Source of the DNA: Xanthomonas citri pv. mangiferaeindicae
Lineage (GTDB): Bacteria; Pseudomonadota; Gammaproteobacteria; Xanthomonadales; Xanthomonadaceae
DNA length: 64,000 bases
NCBI GenBank assembly: GCA_002240395.1
Contig: CP016836.1
Span: 2,418,001-2,482,000, forward strand
Direction of reading: 5' to 3'
Shown: positions 44,219 through 53,331 of the stretch, one piece after another
How positions within the stretch are numbered: the stretch's first letter is position 1
Layout of the letters: the number at the start of each line of letters is the position of its first letter
Made by a program: the position numbers and the translations under genes
Notes under the pieces: model-generated
The model's database searches: none
The model's input: only the letters and a program-made list of their open reading frames with translations
What the model was told of the DNA's origin: nothing

Positions 44219-45219
44219 GCGCCGGCGCGCCGGCCGAGCGCCTGACGATCGTCATCGCCGCCTTCGACGAAGCACGGTCGTTACCGCTGCTGCACCCCCG
44301 CATCGCCGCGGTCATGGAGACGCTTGCCGACGATGGCATCGACGCGGGCGTGTTGTACGTCGACGACGGCAGTACCGATGGGACCTGGGAGGTGCTGCAG
44401 GCACTGGCGGTATCGGATCGGCGGGTGTCGCTGCTGCGGCTGTCGCGCAACTTCGGCAAGGAGATCGCGTTGACTGCGGGCCTGGATCTGGTGACCGAGG
44501 GGGCGGCGATGATCCTCGATGCCGATGGCCAGGATCCGCCGGAGCTGATCCCAAGCTTCGTCGCGCTCTGGCGCCAGGGCTACGACGACGTCCACGGCAC
44601 CCGGCTCAGCCGAGAAGGGGAGCGGTGGTTCAAGAAGCTCACCGCGCACGTGTTCTATCGGGTGATGCAGCGGCTGGCCAAGACGCCAGTGCCGGCCGAT
44701 ACCGGCGACTACCGGCTGCTGTCGCCGCGCGCACTGGCCGCGTTGCGCCAGTTGCGCGAGCGGCATCGATTCATGAAGGGCCTGTTCGGCTGGATCGGGT
44801 TCAATCGTGTCGCGCTGCCCTACGAGCGGCATGCGCGTTTGGCGGGGCGCACGAAGTTCGGCTTCTGGCGGCTGTGGAACTTCGCACTCGAGGGCGTGAC
44901 CAGCTTCTCGACCGCGCCGTTGCGGCTGGCGACCTACGTCGGTGTGTTCACCGCGTTCGGCGCGTTCGCGTTCGCCCTGTGGGTCATCGCCAAGGCGATG
45001 CTGTTCGGCGATCGTGTGGCCGGCTGGCCGACGATGATGGCGGTGATCCTGTTCCTGGGCGGCGTGCAACTGGTGGCGCTGGGCGTGATCGGCGAGTACC
45101 TGGGCCGGTTGTACGAGGAGTCCAAGCAGCGGCCGCTCTACTTCGTGCGCGATTGGCATCCGGCGGGCACTGCCACGCCTGCGCTCGAGAATCCAATCGG
45201 CCACCACCACAGCCGCTGA
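44215..45219 (+). CDS. GT2 family glycosyltransferase (polyprenyl-phosphate type)
   Basis: A 334-residue glycosyltransferase of the DPM1/GtrB group that links a sugar to polyprenyl phosphate. LYVDDGSTDGTWE, LSRNFGKEIALTAGLD and ILDADGQDPPELI (DxD-like) form the catalytic domain; two C-terminal membrane helices (about 235-295) anchor it to the inner membrane. It follows mtgA with a 4-base overlap, so sugar-lipid supply and wall building may be linked. Similar genes modify lipid A or O-antigen. Confidence 0.92.
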   Translation: MSAGAPAERLTIVIAAFDEARSLPLLHPRIAAVMETLADDGIDAGVLYVDDGSTDGTWEVLQALAVSDRRVSLLRLSRNFGKEIALTAGLDLVTEGAAMILDADGQDPPELIPSFVALWRQGYDDVHGTRLSREGERWFKKLTAHVFYRVMQRLAKTPVPADTGDYRLLSPRALAALRQLRERHRFMKGLFGWIGFNRVALPYERHARLAGRTKFGFWRLWNFALEGVTSFSTAPLRLATYVGVFTAFGAFAFALWVIAKAMLFGDRVAGWPTMMAVILFLGGVQLVALGVIGEYLGRLYEESKQRPLYFVRDWHPAGTATPALENPIGHHHSR

Positions 45220-45222
45220 GGC

Positions 45223-47202
45223 TCACTTGGCGTAGGCGCCGCCGCAGCTGCTGTCCTCGCCGCCGCCCAGTTCCAGGGTCGCCAGCAGCGCGGCGGGCGG
45301 CGCGATCGAGCCGAGCGCGAGTGCGACCGCGCCGCGCAGGCCCAGACGGGCCATGTCGGGGCGGAAGCTGGGGTCGGCGAAGGTGCCGCCGATCACCAGC
45401 GGCGAGCGCAGCGCGAGAATGCTGCGGTCCTTGGGCCGCGGGCGCAGCTCCAGATCCAGGGTCTCCTGGCCGAGGTCGATACGCCCGTCGCCGACGATCA
45501 GGGTGTCGGTGGTGTCGAATGCGAGTGCACGGCTTTGCATGACGCCCTTCTGCACGCCGAAATCGGCGAATGCGCAGCGGACCGGGATCTGCTTGTCCTT
45601 GCCGATCAGATACTTGAGCGTCTCGTAGATGTCGATCCCGGCCAGCTCGACGAGCATATTGCTGACCCGGCCTCTGCCCATTCCGACGGCGATATCGCCG
45701 TTGGCGCTGCCCAGCATTGCGGCGACCGAGTTGCCGGTGCCGGCGAGATTGAAGTCGCCGCCGATCTTGCCCACTGCCTGGCTGGCGAGCGCGGTATCGG
45801 GGAACAGGCCGCCCAGGTCGACGCGGCGCACGCTGGCCTGGAGCCGGGTGTCGATGGTGTCGTTGCGCGCATCCATGCGGATGGTCGAGCGGATATTGCC
45901 GCCCGCGACGCCGAAGTTCAGTGGATCGAGCCGCAGCAACCCTGCCTCGAGCTTGAGATGGGCGTCCATGTCGTCGATCGGCAGCTTCGGTGCGTTGATG
46001 CGTTGTGCGCGCAGGCGCACGTCGGCGTCCATCGAGCGCAACTTGCCCAGCTCGTAGGGGGTATCGGGGATCACCTTGCCCCGGGCGGCGAGGGCCTGTT
46101 CGCGCCGGACGAGCTCGGGATCGAGCGGCGCATCGCCTTCGCTATCGGGCGTGCCGCCGATGAAGCCGGCCAGATCATCGAAATCCAGACGCCTGGACAC
46201 CAGGTCGGCCTTCAGGAAGGGCCGCTCGCCGCCCACGGTGAAAGCGGCCGAGCCGCCGAGGTCGCTCTGGCCGACCTTGCCGGTGAAGCCATCGTAATGC
46301 CAGGTCTGGCCGTCGCGGGTCAGGCGCCCGTCGAGGGCGTAAGGCGGGGTGTCGGGCAGGGCGACCCCGACCAGCGGATACAGATGTTCCAGATTGCGCC
46401 CCGACAGTGCGAACTGCAGGTCGAAGTCGCGCAGTTCGAACGGCGCGGTGAGGCTGCCGCGCGCGTGTGCGTGGGTCGTGCCCGCAGACGCGCGCAGGTC
46501 GAGGTGGTAGGGCTTGTCTTCGTCCTGCAGCGCGAGCGGAGACTCGGCCACGCCTTCAAGCGTGAAGCCGTTGCCGCTCCACTGGCCATCGCCCTCGATC
46601 GCGATCGCAGGCGCCGCGTCGGCCCCCGCGCGCGAGGGCCGGCTGGCCAGGCGCACGTCCACGCGGGTCTTGCTCGGTGCGTCGACGAAACGCAGGCGCC
46701 CATCGTCGACCCAGAGGCGGCGGATCTGCATCGGCTCTCCGTCGCCATCGCCCATGTCGAACGTCCAGTTGCCGCCGCTCCCGTCCGGGTTGGTTTCAAG
46801 CAGCAGCACCGGGCGTGCCAGGCGGATTTCGGGCAGGCGGATGCGGCCGCGGAGCAGCGGGAAGACCTCGACCTGCAGTTCCAGCCGGTCCGCCGCCGCC
46901 ATCGTCCTGTCCTTGGCCCAGTCGGCATTGGCGAAGCGCAGGCGATCCGCACGCACGGTGGTCACCCGGCCCAGGTCGACATCGAGGTCGCCGCCGATCT
47001 GCAGCACGCGCCCCGTCTGCGCGTGGACGATGCGCTCGACCGGGCGTTTGAACCAGTTCCAGTCCCAGAAGAGGATCAGCAGCAGCACCAGGACCGCGAT
47101 CACCGCCAGCACGACGCGCCCCGGATGTCCGAAGAATGCGCCGCGCACGCGCGTGGCGTGCGAGCGCGGGGGCGGTACGGCAGTGGGCGTGGGATCGGTC
47201 AT
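45223..47202 (-). CDS. AsmA family protein
   Basis: A 659-residue AsmA-like protein. One N-terminal membrane helix (VVLAVIAVLVLLLILFWDW) with the rest in the periplasm, mainly beta-strands. WFKRPVERIVHAQTGRVLQIGGDLDVDLGR (partial) at the start and FGVQKGVMQSRALAFDTTDTLIVGDGRIDL (partial) near the end are typical. AsmA-like proteins belong to the TAM/YhdP-type bridge group implicated in lipid transport to the outer membrane. Only 3 bp separate its end from the end of the glycosyltransferase gene. Confidence 0.9.
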   Translation of the reverse strand: MTDPTPTAVPPPRSHATRVRGAFFGHPGRVVLAVIAVLVLLLILFWDWNWFKRPVERIVHAQTGRVLQIGGDLDVDLGRVTTVRADRLRFANADWAKDRTMAAADRLELQVEVFPLLRGRIRLPEIRLARPVLLLETNPDGSGGNWTFDMGDGDGEPMQIRRLWVDDGRLRFVDAPSKTRVDVRLASRPSRAGADAAPAIAIEGDGQWSGNGFTLEGVAESPLALQDEDKPYHLDLRASAGTTHAHARGSLTAPFELRDFDLQFALSGRNLEHLYPLVGVALPDTPPYALDGRLTRDGQTWHYDGFTGKVGQSDLGGSAAFTVGGERPFLKADLVSRRLDFDDLAGFIGGTPDSEGDAPLDPELVRREQALAARGKVIPDTPYELGKLRSMDADVRLRAQRINAPKLPIDDMDAHLKLEAGLLRLDPLNFGVAGGNIRSTIRMDARNDTIDTRLQASVRRVDLGGLFPDTALASQAVGKIGGDFNLAGTGNSVAAMLGSANGDIAVGMGRGRVSNMLVELAGIDIYETLKYLIGKDKQIPVRCAFADFGVQKGVMQSRALAFDTTDTLIVGDGRIDLGQETLDLELRPRPKDRSILALRSPLVIGGTFADPSFRPDMARLGLRGAVALALGSIAPPAALLATLELGGGEDSSCGGAYAK

Positions 47203-47313
47203 CGCGGCTCGCGTCCTGTTTGCGAGGCACCATCCCGCCCGCTCGATCAAGCCCGGGTGAATCCGTTGTGGCGCGTTCAGTCCGCGGATTCGACGCCACC
47301 GCGCGCGTTGGCA

Positions 47314-47967
47314 TCAGCGCGCCGGCACGACCTGGGCGAGCACCGCAACGTAGTGACAGACGCTGCCGGCGATGCAGAACAGGTGCCAGATCGCATGCGC
47401 GTAAGGGATCGACTCGCGCATGTAGAAGAACGTGCCCAGGGTGTAGAACACGCCGCCGGCGATGATCCAGCTCAAGGTCCAGGTGTCGAGCGCGGCGGCG
47501 ACCGGGCCGATCGCGATCACCACCAGCCAGCCCATCGCCACGTAGATCGCGGTCGACAGGCCACGGAAGCGCCCGGTGTAGAACAGCTTGAAGACCACGC
47601 CGGCCAGCGCCAGGGTCCAGATGGTGCCAAACAGCCACCAGCCCAATGTGCCGCGCAGCCCGATCAGCGTGAACGGTGTATAGGTGCCGGCGATCAACAG
47701 ATAGATCGCGCAGTGGTCGAACACTTTCAGCCGGCCCTTGAGGACCGGGTGGTGGACGGCGTGATAGAGCGTCGAAGCCAGGTAGAGCAGCAGCAGCGTG
47801 ATGCCGAAGACGATCGAGGCGCCGAGTTGCCAGCCGTTGCCGTACAGCGCGGCGAGCGTGATCAATACCGCGCCGGCGGCGAGCGCCGCGGTCGCGCCGA
47901 GGCCGTGGGTCAGCGCACTCGCGAATTCCTCGCGCTTCTCGCGCAGGGACGGGACAGGGGAGGCCAT
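47314..47967 (-). CDS. hemolysin III (PAQR/YqfA) family membrane protein
   Basis: A 217-residue PAQR-type membrane protein with seven helices. STLYHAVHHP holds one metal-ligand histidine, FDHCAIYLLIAGTYTPF the conserved D and H, and HAIWHLFCIAGSVCHY the last histidines. Called hemolysin III from early work, and TrhA/YqfA in E. coli, it is linked to membrane homeostasis. The start at 47967 is just before family homology. Confidence 0.92.
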   Translation of the reverse strand: MASPVPSLREKREEFASALTHGLGATAALAAGAVLITLAALYGNGWQLGASIVFGITLLLLYLASTLYHAVHHPVLKGRLKVFDHCAIYLLIAGTYTPFTLIGLRGTLGWWLFGTIWTLALAGVVFKLFYTGRFRGLSTAIYVAMGWLVVIAIGPVAAALDTWTLSWIIAGGVFYTLGTFFYMRESIPYAHAIWHLFCIAGSVCHYVAVLAQVVPAR

Positions 47968-48052
47968 GTTGGTGCGTCCGACGGGGGAGGGACTGGTCGG
48001 ATTATGACCCCCGCGGCGCGGTCCTGTCAGACCGCACCGGTCGAGCCGGCGG

Positions 48053-49657
48053 TCAGGCGGCCGGCATCGCGTGCGCATGCTCCCGCGTGGCCAGGAATTC
48101 GACACCCGGCGCGCGCTCCTCGGCCAGTTGCAGGTTCACCCGGGTCGGTGCGAGATAGACCAACTGGTCGGCCGCGTCGATCGCGAGATTGCCTGCGTGT
48201 TTGTCGCGGAAGTCCTCAAGCTTCTTGGCGTCCGCGCAGCGGATCCAGCGCGCGGTCGAGACCTGCACCGGTTCGAAGATCGCGTCCACGCCGTACTCGT
48301 CCTTGAGCCGGTAGGCGACCACGTCGAACTGCAGCACGCCGACCGCGCCAAGGATCAGGTCGTTGCTCATCAGCGGCTTGAAGAACTGAGTCGCGCCTTC
48401 CTCGCTGAGCTGCGCCAGCCCCTTCTGCAACTGCTTGAGCTTGAGCGGGTCGCGCAGACGTGCGCGGCGGAACAGCTCGGGCGCGAAGTTGGGAATGCCG
48501 GTGAAGGCGATCGGCTCGCCTTCGGTGAAGGTGTCGCCGATCGAGATCGTGCCGTGGTTGTGGATGCCGATCACATCGCCCGGATAGGCCTCGGCGGCGA
48601 TCTCGCGGTCGCTGGCCATGAAGGTCAGCGCGTTGGCGAGCTTGAGCTCCTTGCCGCTACGCGGGTGGAAGGCCTTCATGCCGGCGGCGAACCGGCCCGA
48701 GCACACACGCATGAACGCGACCCGGTCGCGATGCTGCGGATCCATGTTGGCCTGGATCTTGAACACGAAGCCGGTCAGCTTGTCCTCCTGCGGCGCCACG
48801 GTGCGCGTGGTCGTGGCGCGCGGTTGCGGCGGCGGTGCGTGTTCGACGAAGAAGTCGAGCAGCGGCTGGACGCCGAAGTTGTTGACGCCCGAGCCGAAGA
48901 ACACCGGCGTCTGCCGGCCGGCGCGATAGGCCGCAAGGTCGAACGGATGGCTGGCGCCCTGCACCAGCTCCAACTCATCGCGCAGGTCGGCCAGCATCGC
49001 CTGACCGATTCGCTCGGCCAGGCCGGGCGCATCCAGCGAGGGGAAGATCGTCGAGTCCTGGCGGGTGAAGTTGCGGCCTTGTTCGTAGAGATGCACTTCG
49101 CCGGTGAGCAGGTGCACGACACCCTTCAGGCGCTGGCCCATGCCGATCGGCCAGGTCACCGGGGCGCACTGGATGCCCAGCACGCGCTCGACTTCGTCGA
49201 GCAGGTCGACCGGGTCCTTGCCCTCGCGGTCGAGCTTGTTGACGAAGGTCATGATCGGCGTGTCGCGCATGCGGCACACCTCCATCAGCTTGATCGTGCG
49301 CTCCTCGACGCCCTTGGCGACGTCGATGACCATCAGCGCCGAGTCGACCGCGGTCAGCACGCGATAGGTGTCCTCGCCGAAGTCGGCGTGGCCGGGCGTG
49401 TCGAGCAGGTTGACGATGCGGCCCTCGTAGGGGAACTGCATCACCGAGCTGGTGACCGAGATGCCGCGCTCCTTCTCCAGCGCCATCCAGTCGGACGTCG
49501 CGTGACGGGCGGCCTTGCGCCCTTTGACCGAGCCGGCCATCTGGATCGCGCCGCCGAACAGCAGCAGCTTCTCGGTGAGGGTGGTCTTGCCGGCGTCCGG
49601 GTGCGAGATGATCGCGAAGGTACGGCGGCGGGCGGCTTCGGTGGCGACGTCGGGCAT
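48053..49657 (-). CDS. prfC: peptide chain release factor 3
   Basis: A 534-residue RF3 GTPase that recycles RF1/RF2 from the ribosome. G-domain motifs: ISHPDAGKTTLTEKLL (P-loop), RGISVTSSVMQF (switch I), DTPGHADFGED (G3), NKLDRE (G4). The domain II and III signatures follow, including PLMSNDLILGAVGVLQFDVVAYRLK (partial) near the C-terminus. The frame stays open far upstream but only as antisense shadow; ATG 49657 gives the family length. Confidence 0.96.
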   Translation of the reverse strand: MPDVATEAARRRTFAIISHPDAGKTTLTEKLLLFGGAIQMAGSVKGRKAARHATSDWMALEKERGISVTSSVMQFPYEGRIVNLLDTPGHADFGEDTYRVLTAVDSALMVIDVAKGVEERTIKLMEVCRMRDTPIMTFVNKLDREGKDPVDLLDEVERVLGIQCAPVTWPIGMGQRLKGVVHLLTGEVHLYEQGRNFTRQDSTIFPSLDAPGLAERIGQAMLADLRDELELVQGASHPFDLAAYRAGRQTPVFFGSGVNNFGVQPLLDFFVEHAPPPQPRATTTRTVAPQEDKLTGFVFKIQANMDPQHRDRVAFMRVCSGRFAAGMKAFHPRSGKELKLANALTFMASDREIAAEAYPGDVIGIHNHGTISIGDTFTEGEPIAFTGIPNFAPELFRRARLRDPLKLKQLQKGLAQLSEEGATQFFKPLMSNDLILGAVGVLQFDVVAYRLKDEYGVDAIFEPVQVSTARWIRCADAKKLEDFRDKHAGNLAIDAADQLVYLAPTRVNLQLAEERAPGVEFLATREHAHAMPAA

Positions 49658-49728
49658 GCTGGCGGCGCACGCGCACGCGTGCGGTCTCGAGGCTTCGGGA
49701 AGCCGGCGATTATACGCGGCGGGTCGGC

Positions 49729-50661
49729 TCAGTCCGGCGGGGGGCGGGCGAAGCGCAGAACCCCGCCGGGGCCGAACATGCGGAACGGCAGCGATTCCAG
49801 GCGCAGGCCGCGGTTGGCCTGGACCGCGAAATGCAGGTGCGGCCCGGTGCTGGCGCCGGTGTCGCCGGAAAAGCCGAGGATCTGGCCGCGGCGCACGCGT
49901 TCGCCCGGCGCGACGATCACGCCGCCGCGTTGTAGGTGCGCGTACAGCGCCATCGTGCCGTCGTCGTGCAGCACCCGCACGAAGTTCGCGCGGGCCGGGT
50001 CGTCGTGCGCTGTGCCGAGGCGCGTGCTGCCCGAAATCCCGGCCTCGACCTGCATGACCGTGCCGTCGCGTGCGGCCAGCACCGGCGTGCCTGCGTCGAC
50101 CGCGAAGTCCACGGCGTAGGCGTGCTCGGGATCGCGATGGCTGAAGCCGCCGCCGAAGCCCTGGGCGATCCGCAGCGGGGCGCCGCGCAGCGGATAGGTG
50201 TACTCGACATCGCGCGGGCGAGCGCTGGGATGGCCGGGCACGGCCCGCAGCGCGAGGTCGACCGCGCCGTCGGCGGCATCGGGCAGCCAGGCAACGAGCG
50301 TGCGGCCATGGGCCGGAACGGTCGCGCGGGCTGGCAATGGCGGGTCGCTGCCCGGTGTCGCGCCATCGGCGGTCAGCAGCACTTCCACCGGACCGGCCAG
50401 GGTGTTCTCCGCGACGATGCCCACACGCCCGGCGGCAGGCTGCCGAAGCAGCCGGACCGCTGGAGGCGAGGCTGTTGCCGGCGACCACTGCGCGGGCGCG
50501 GGCGGCGACGCCGGCCATGCGCCAATGGAAGGCGTCTGGGCCGCGGTGCCCGGCGACAGCACAAGCATCAGACCCGCGAAGCCGCCGATCAGCGCGGCAG
50601 CCATCGCCGAGCCGCGCTGGCTGGCGTGCCGGGCATGACGGGGATGGGGGCGGCAGCGCAT
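49729..50661 (-). CDS. M23 family metallopeptidase (LytM-type)
   Basis: A 310-residue secreted peptidase. A basic/hydrophobic N-terminus (MAAALIGGFAGLMLVLSPGTAAQ) is a signal peptide. A domain of about 130 residues of strand-rich sequence follows, then the M23 core with FSHRDPEHAYAVDFAV (zinc-ligand His and Asp) and TGPHLHFAVQ (HxH). It should cut peptidoglycan cross-links in the periplasm or outside. Start ATG 50661. Divergent from the methionine operon. Confidence 0.9.
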   Translation of the reverse strand: MRCRPHPRHARHASQRGSAMAAALIGGFAGLMLVLSPGTAAQTPSIGAWPASPPAPAQWSPATASPPAVRLLRQPAAGRVGIVAENTLAGPVEVLLTADGATPGSDPPLPARATVPAHGRTLVAWLPDAADGAVDLALRAVPGHPSARPRDVEYTYPLRGAPLRIAQGFGGGFSHRDPEHAYAVDFAVDAGTPVLAARDGTVMQVEAGISGSTRLGTAHDDPARANFVRVLHDDGTMALYAHLQRGGVIVAPGERVRRGQILGFSGDTGASTGPHLHFAVQANRGLRLESLPFRMFGPGGVLRFARPPPD

Positions 50662-50782
50662 GCCCGCGATTATGCCGGCCCTCCATTGGCCCGATGCGCC
50701 GTGGTATCGGCCCGCTGGTGATACAGCGACGATCCGCCGGGGCGCTTGCACGATAGTTCATCGCTGCATCCGGATGAAGCGA

Positions 50783-50811
50783 TTGACATGGCGTGCAGGG
50801 GCTGGCAACCT
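50783..50811 (+). promoter_or_regulatory. promoter of the methionine operon
   Basis: A consensus -35 box TTGACA at 50783-50788 and CAACCT at 50806-50811 as -10, spaced by 17 bases. Transcription would begin near 50818, just at the first stem of the SAM riboswitch, which supports both assignments. Confidence 0.6.
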
Positions 50812-50814
50812 GCG

Positions 50815-50946
50815 TGACATCCATCGAGACCGGCGGAGGGACAGGCCCTTTGATGCCGGGGCAACCTGATGGGATCCGCGCGTCGCGTGGGCCCCGTCGC
50901 GGTGCCAAGTCCTGCGGGGACCTGTGCGTCCACCGGAAGATGGTCA
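50815..50946 (+). promoter_or_regulatory. SAM-I (S-box) riboswitch
   Basis: The conserved SAM-I core is in order: ATCGAGA, GGCGGAGGGACAGGCCC (50832 on), TGATGCCGGGGCAACC, GGTGCCAAGTCCTGC (50901 on), and the closing GAAGATGG that pairs with CCATC at 50821-50825 as stem P1. SAM binding stabilises P1. It sits before metX-metB-hom, whose products lead to methionine. The related Xanthomonas campestris element is, as I recall, a translational switch that also responds to uncharged initiator tRNA. No T-tailed terminator follows, in keeping with control of translation. Confidence 0.93.
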
Positions 50947-50969
50947 TGCGTCGCTTCGGCATCGAGGCG

Positions 50970-51047
50970 ATGCATCCGCCGAGTCGGCGGCTTCCGGCAT
51001 CCCCCCGCAAGACGCGATGGTCCGTTCCCATCTGGACATCGCCATGA
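50970..51047 (+). CDS. possible 25-residue leader ORF between riboswitch and metX
   Basis: An ATG at 50970, preceded closely by GAGG (50964-50967), opens a 25-codon frame ending in a TGA at 51045-51047 that overlaps the metX ATG (ATGA). The product is rich in P, S and R and matches nothing. The exact overlap with the metX start suggests translational coupling, with the leader being what the riboswitch controls. It may equally be chance, because the ribosome site is only two bases from the ATG. Confidence 0.3.
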   Translation: MHPPSRRLPASPRKTRWSVPIWTSP

Positions 51048-52099
51048 GTCTTGTCGACACCGCGCCCCGCCATTCCGACGCCGGCCCCGATCCGGCGTTC
51101 GTGCCCACGTCGCCATCGAACGCCGCGACCGGAGACCGCGCTCTGCGCGGCCGCATCGATGTCGCGCTGCCGATGCGCCACGCCGGTTTGCGCCACGTCG
51201 GTCTGCGCTATGAACTGCGCGGCACGCCAGGTGCGCCGGTGGTGTTCGTAGCCGGCGGGATCTCCGCGCACCGTCATGTCGCCTCGAGTGCCTCGTATCC
51301 CGAGCCGGGCTGGTCCGAGGCGCTGCTTGGTGCGGGCCGTGCGCTGGACCCTGCCTGCGTGCAGGTGCTGGCCTTCGATTTCATCGGCGCCGACGGCGCA
51401 CTCGATGCCCCGATCGACACCACCGACCAGGCCGATGCGGTCGCCGCGCTGCTCGACGCGCTCGACATCCCGGTGCTGCACGCCTTCGTCGGCTACTCCT
51501 ACGGTGCGCTGGTCGGGCTGCAGTTCGCGGTGCGCCACGGCGGCCGGCTGCGGCGGCTGGTCGCGGTCAGCGGCGCGCATCGCGCGCATCCCTACGCCGC
51601 GGCGTGGCGTGCGCTGCAGCGCCAGACCGTCGCACTGGGCCAGCTGCAGTGCGCCGATGCGCAAGGCCTGTCGCTGGCCCGGCAATTCGCGATGCTCAGC
51701 TATCGCACCCCTGAAGAATTCGCAGAGCGCTTCGACGCCGCACCCGAAGTCGTCAACGGCCGTGTGCGTGTCGCCGCCGAGGACTATCTCGACGCCGCGG
51801 GCGCGCGCTATGTCGCGCGCACGCCGGTTGCCGCGTGGCTGCGGCTGTCCGAATCGATCGACCTGCACCGGATCGAGCCGACCCAGGTCCGGGTGCCGAC
51901 CACCGTCGTCGCCGTCGAGGGCGACCGGTTGGTGCCGCTGGCCGACGCGGTGACGCTGCTCGAGGGCCTCGGACCGAACGGCCGGCTGCGCGTGCTGCGC
52001 TCGCCCTACGGCCACGACGCCTTCCTCAAGGAAACCGATCGCATCGACGCCATCCTGGCCGTCGCACTGCGCGACACCGACCACGGAGATACCGCATGA
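51044..52099 (+). CDS. metX: homoserine O-acyltransferase (MetX-like)
   Basis: A 351-residue alpha/beta-hydrolase-fold acyltransferase of the MetX type, activating homoserine for methionine synthesis. Nucleophile elbow GYSYGA (usual MetX: GxSxGG), and the catalytic Asp and His near the end in VEGDRLVP and YGHDAFLKE. Xanthomonadaceae MetX enzymes use succinyl- or acetyl-CoA, and the sequence does not settle which. ATG 51044 is favoured; ATG 51017 is possible. Under the SAM-I riboswitch. Its stop overlaps the metB start (ATGA). Confidence 0.9.
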   Translation: MSLVDTAPRHSDAGPDPAFVPTSPSNAATGDRALRGRIDVALPMRHAGLRHVGLRYELRGTPGAPVVFVAGGISAHRHVASSASYPEPGWSEALLGAGRALDPACVQVLAFDFIGADGALDAPIDTTDQADAVAALLDALDIPVLHAFVGYSYGALVGLQFAVRHGGRLRRLVAVSGAHRAHPYAAAWRALQRQTVALGQLQCADAQGLSLARQFAMLSYRTPEEFAERFDAAPEVVNGRVRVAAEDYLDAAGARYVARTPVAAWLRLSESIDLHRIEPTQVRVPTTVVAVEGDRLVPLADAVTLLEGLGPNGRLRVLRSPYGHDAFLKETDRIDAILAVALRDTDHGDTA

Positions 52100-53331
52100 G
52101 CATCCAGAGCCCGTCCTTCGATCCGGCCGCGTGCCGCCCCAGCACGCGTGCGGTGCGCGCCGGCATCGACCGCGATCCGGCCTACGGCGCGGTGACCCCT
52201 CCGATCGTGCTGTCGAGCAACTTCAGCTTCGAGGGCTTCGAGCGCAAGCGCGAGTACGACTACACGCGCAGCGGCAATCCCACCCGCGACCTGCTCGGCG
52301 AGGCGCTGGCCGCGCTCGAAGGCGGTGCCGGCGCGGTGGTCACGTCGACCGGCATGGCCGCGATCACGCTGGTGCTCAACGCGCTGCTGCAGCCCGGCGA
52401 CCGGCTGGTGGTGCCGCATGACGCCTACGGCGGCAGTTGGCGGCTGTTCGATGCGCTGGCACGCAAGGGGCATTTCGAGCTGGTCACCGCCGATCTCACC
52501 GACCCGCGTGCGCTGGCCGATGCGCTGGCCTGCGGCCCGAAGCTGGTGCTGATCGAGACCCCCTCCAATCCCTTGCTGCGCATCACCGACCTGCGTTTCG
52601 TCATCGAGGCCGCGCAGCGCGCCGGTGCGCTGACGGTGGTCGACAACACCTTCTTGTCGCCAGCGCTGCAGCGGCCGATCGCGTTCGGCGCCGACGTGGT
52701 GCTGCACTCGACGACCAAGTACATCAACGGCCACAGCGATGTCGTCGGCGGCGCGGTGGTCGCGCGCGATGCCGAGGTGCATGCGCAACTGGCATGGTGG
52801 GCGAATGCGCTGGGCATCACCGGCTCGCCGTTCGACAGTTTCCTGACCCTGCGCGGATTGCGCACGCTCGATGCGCGGTTGCGCGTGCATCAGGAGAACA
52901 CCGCCGGCATCGTCGCGCTGCTGGATTCGCATCCCGCGGTGGCGCGGGTGCACTACCCGGGCCTGACCTCGCACCCCGGGCATGCGGTCGCCGCGCGCCA
53001 GCAATCGGGCTTCGGCGCGATGCTGTCGTTCGAACTGGCCGGGCGCGACCCGCGCGCGGCCGTGCGTGCGTTCGTCGAGGGCCTGCAGTACTTCACGCTG
53101 GCCGAGTCGCTGGGCGGCGTCGAGAGCCTGGTCGCGCATCCAGCGACGATGACCCATGCCGCGATGAGCGCGCAGGCGCGCGAGGCGGCCGGCATTTCCG
53201 AGGGTCTGCTGCGGCTGTCGGTCGGCATCGAGGCGCTCGACGACCTGCTTACCGACCTGCAGGCAGCGCTGGCGCGAGCGGCCACCGTCGCCGACCAGGC
53301 GCCGGCAATCCGCGCCGGAGCCGACGCATGA
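52096..53331 (+). CDS. metB: cystathionine gamma-synthase (Cys/Met metabolism PLP enzyme)
   Basis: A 411-residue PLP enzyme of the Cys/Met family. YDYTRSGNPTRDLLGEALAALEGG near the start, TVVDNTFLSP with the PLP-binding aspartate, and HSTTKYINGHSDVVGG with the Schiff-base lysine. It joins the acyl-homoserine from the MetX product with cysteine to give cystathionine. An O-acylhomoserine sulfhydrylase activity is also possible in this family. ATGA overlaps on both sides tie it to metX and hom. Confidence 0.93.
   Translation: MSIQSPSFDPAACRPSTRAVRAGIDRDPAYGAVTPPIVLSSNFSFEGFERKREYDYTRSGNPTRDLLGEALAALEGGAGAVVTSTGMAAITLVLNALLQPGDRLVVPHDAYGGSWRLFDALARKGHFELVTADLTDPRALADALACGPKLVLIETPSNPLLRITDLRFVIEAAQRAGALTVVDNTFLSPALQRPIAFGADVVLHSTTKYINGHSDVVGGAVVARDAEVHAQLAWWANALGITGSPFDSFLTLRGLRTLDARLRVHQENTAGIVALLDSHPAVARVHYPGLTSHPGHAVAARQQSGFGAMLSFELAGRDPRAAVRAFVEGLQYFTLAESLGGVESLVAHPATMTHAAMSAQAREAAGISEGLLRLSVGIEALDDLLTDLQAALARAATVADQAPAIRAGADA

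Noticed and set aside
48018..48035. Hairpin GCGGTC/GACCGC after prfC as a terminator
   Set aside because: Only six pairs and no T-run; such stems arise often by chance at this GC content.
49658..52084. Upstream extension of the prfC frame to 52084
   Set aside because: The added 809 codons are R/P-rich, antisense to metX and the promoter region, and run over the M23 gene in another frame; RF3 homology starts at 49657.
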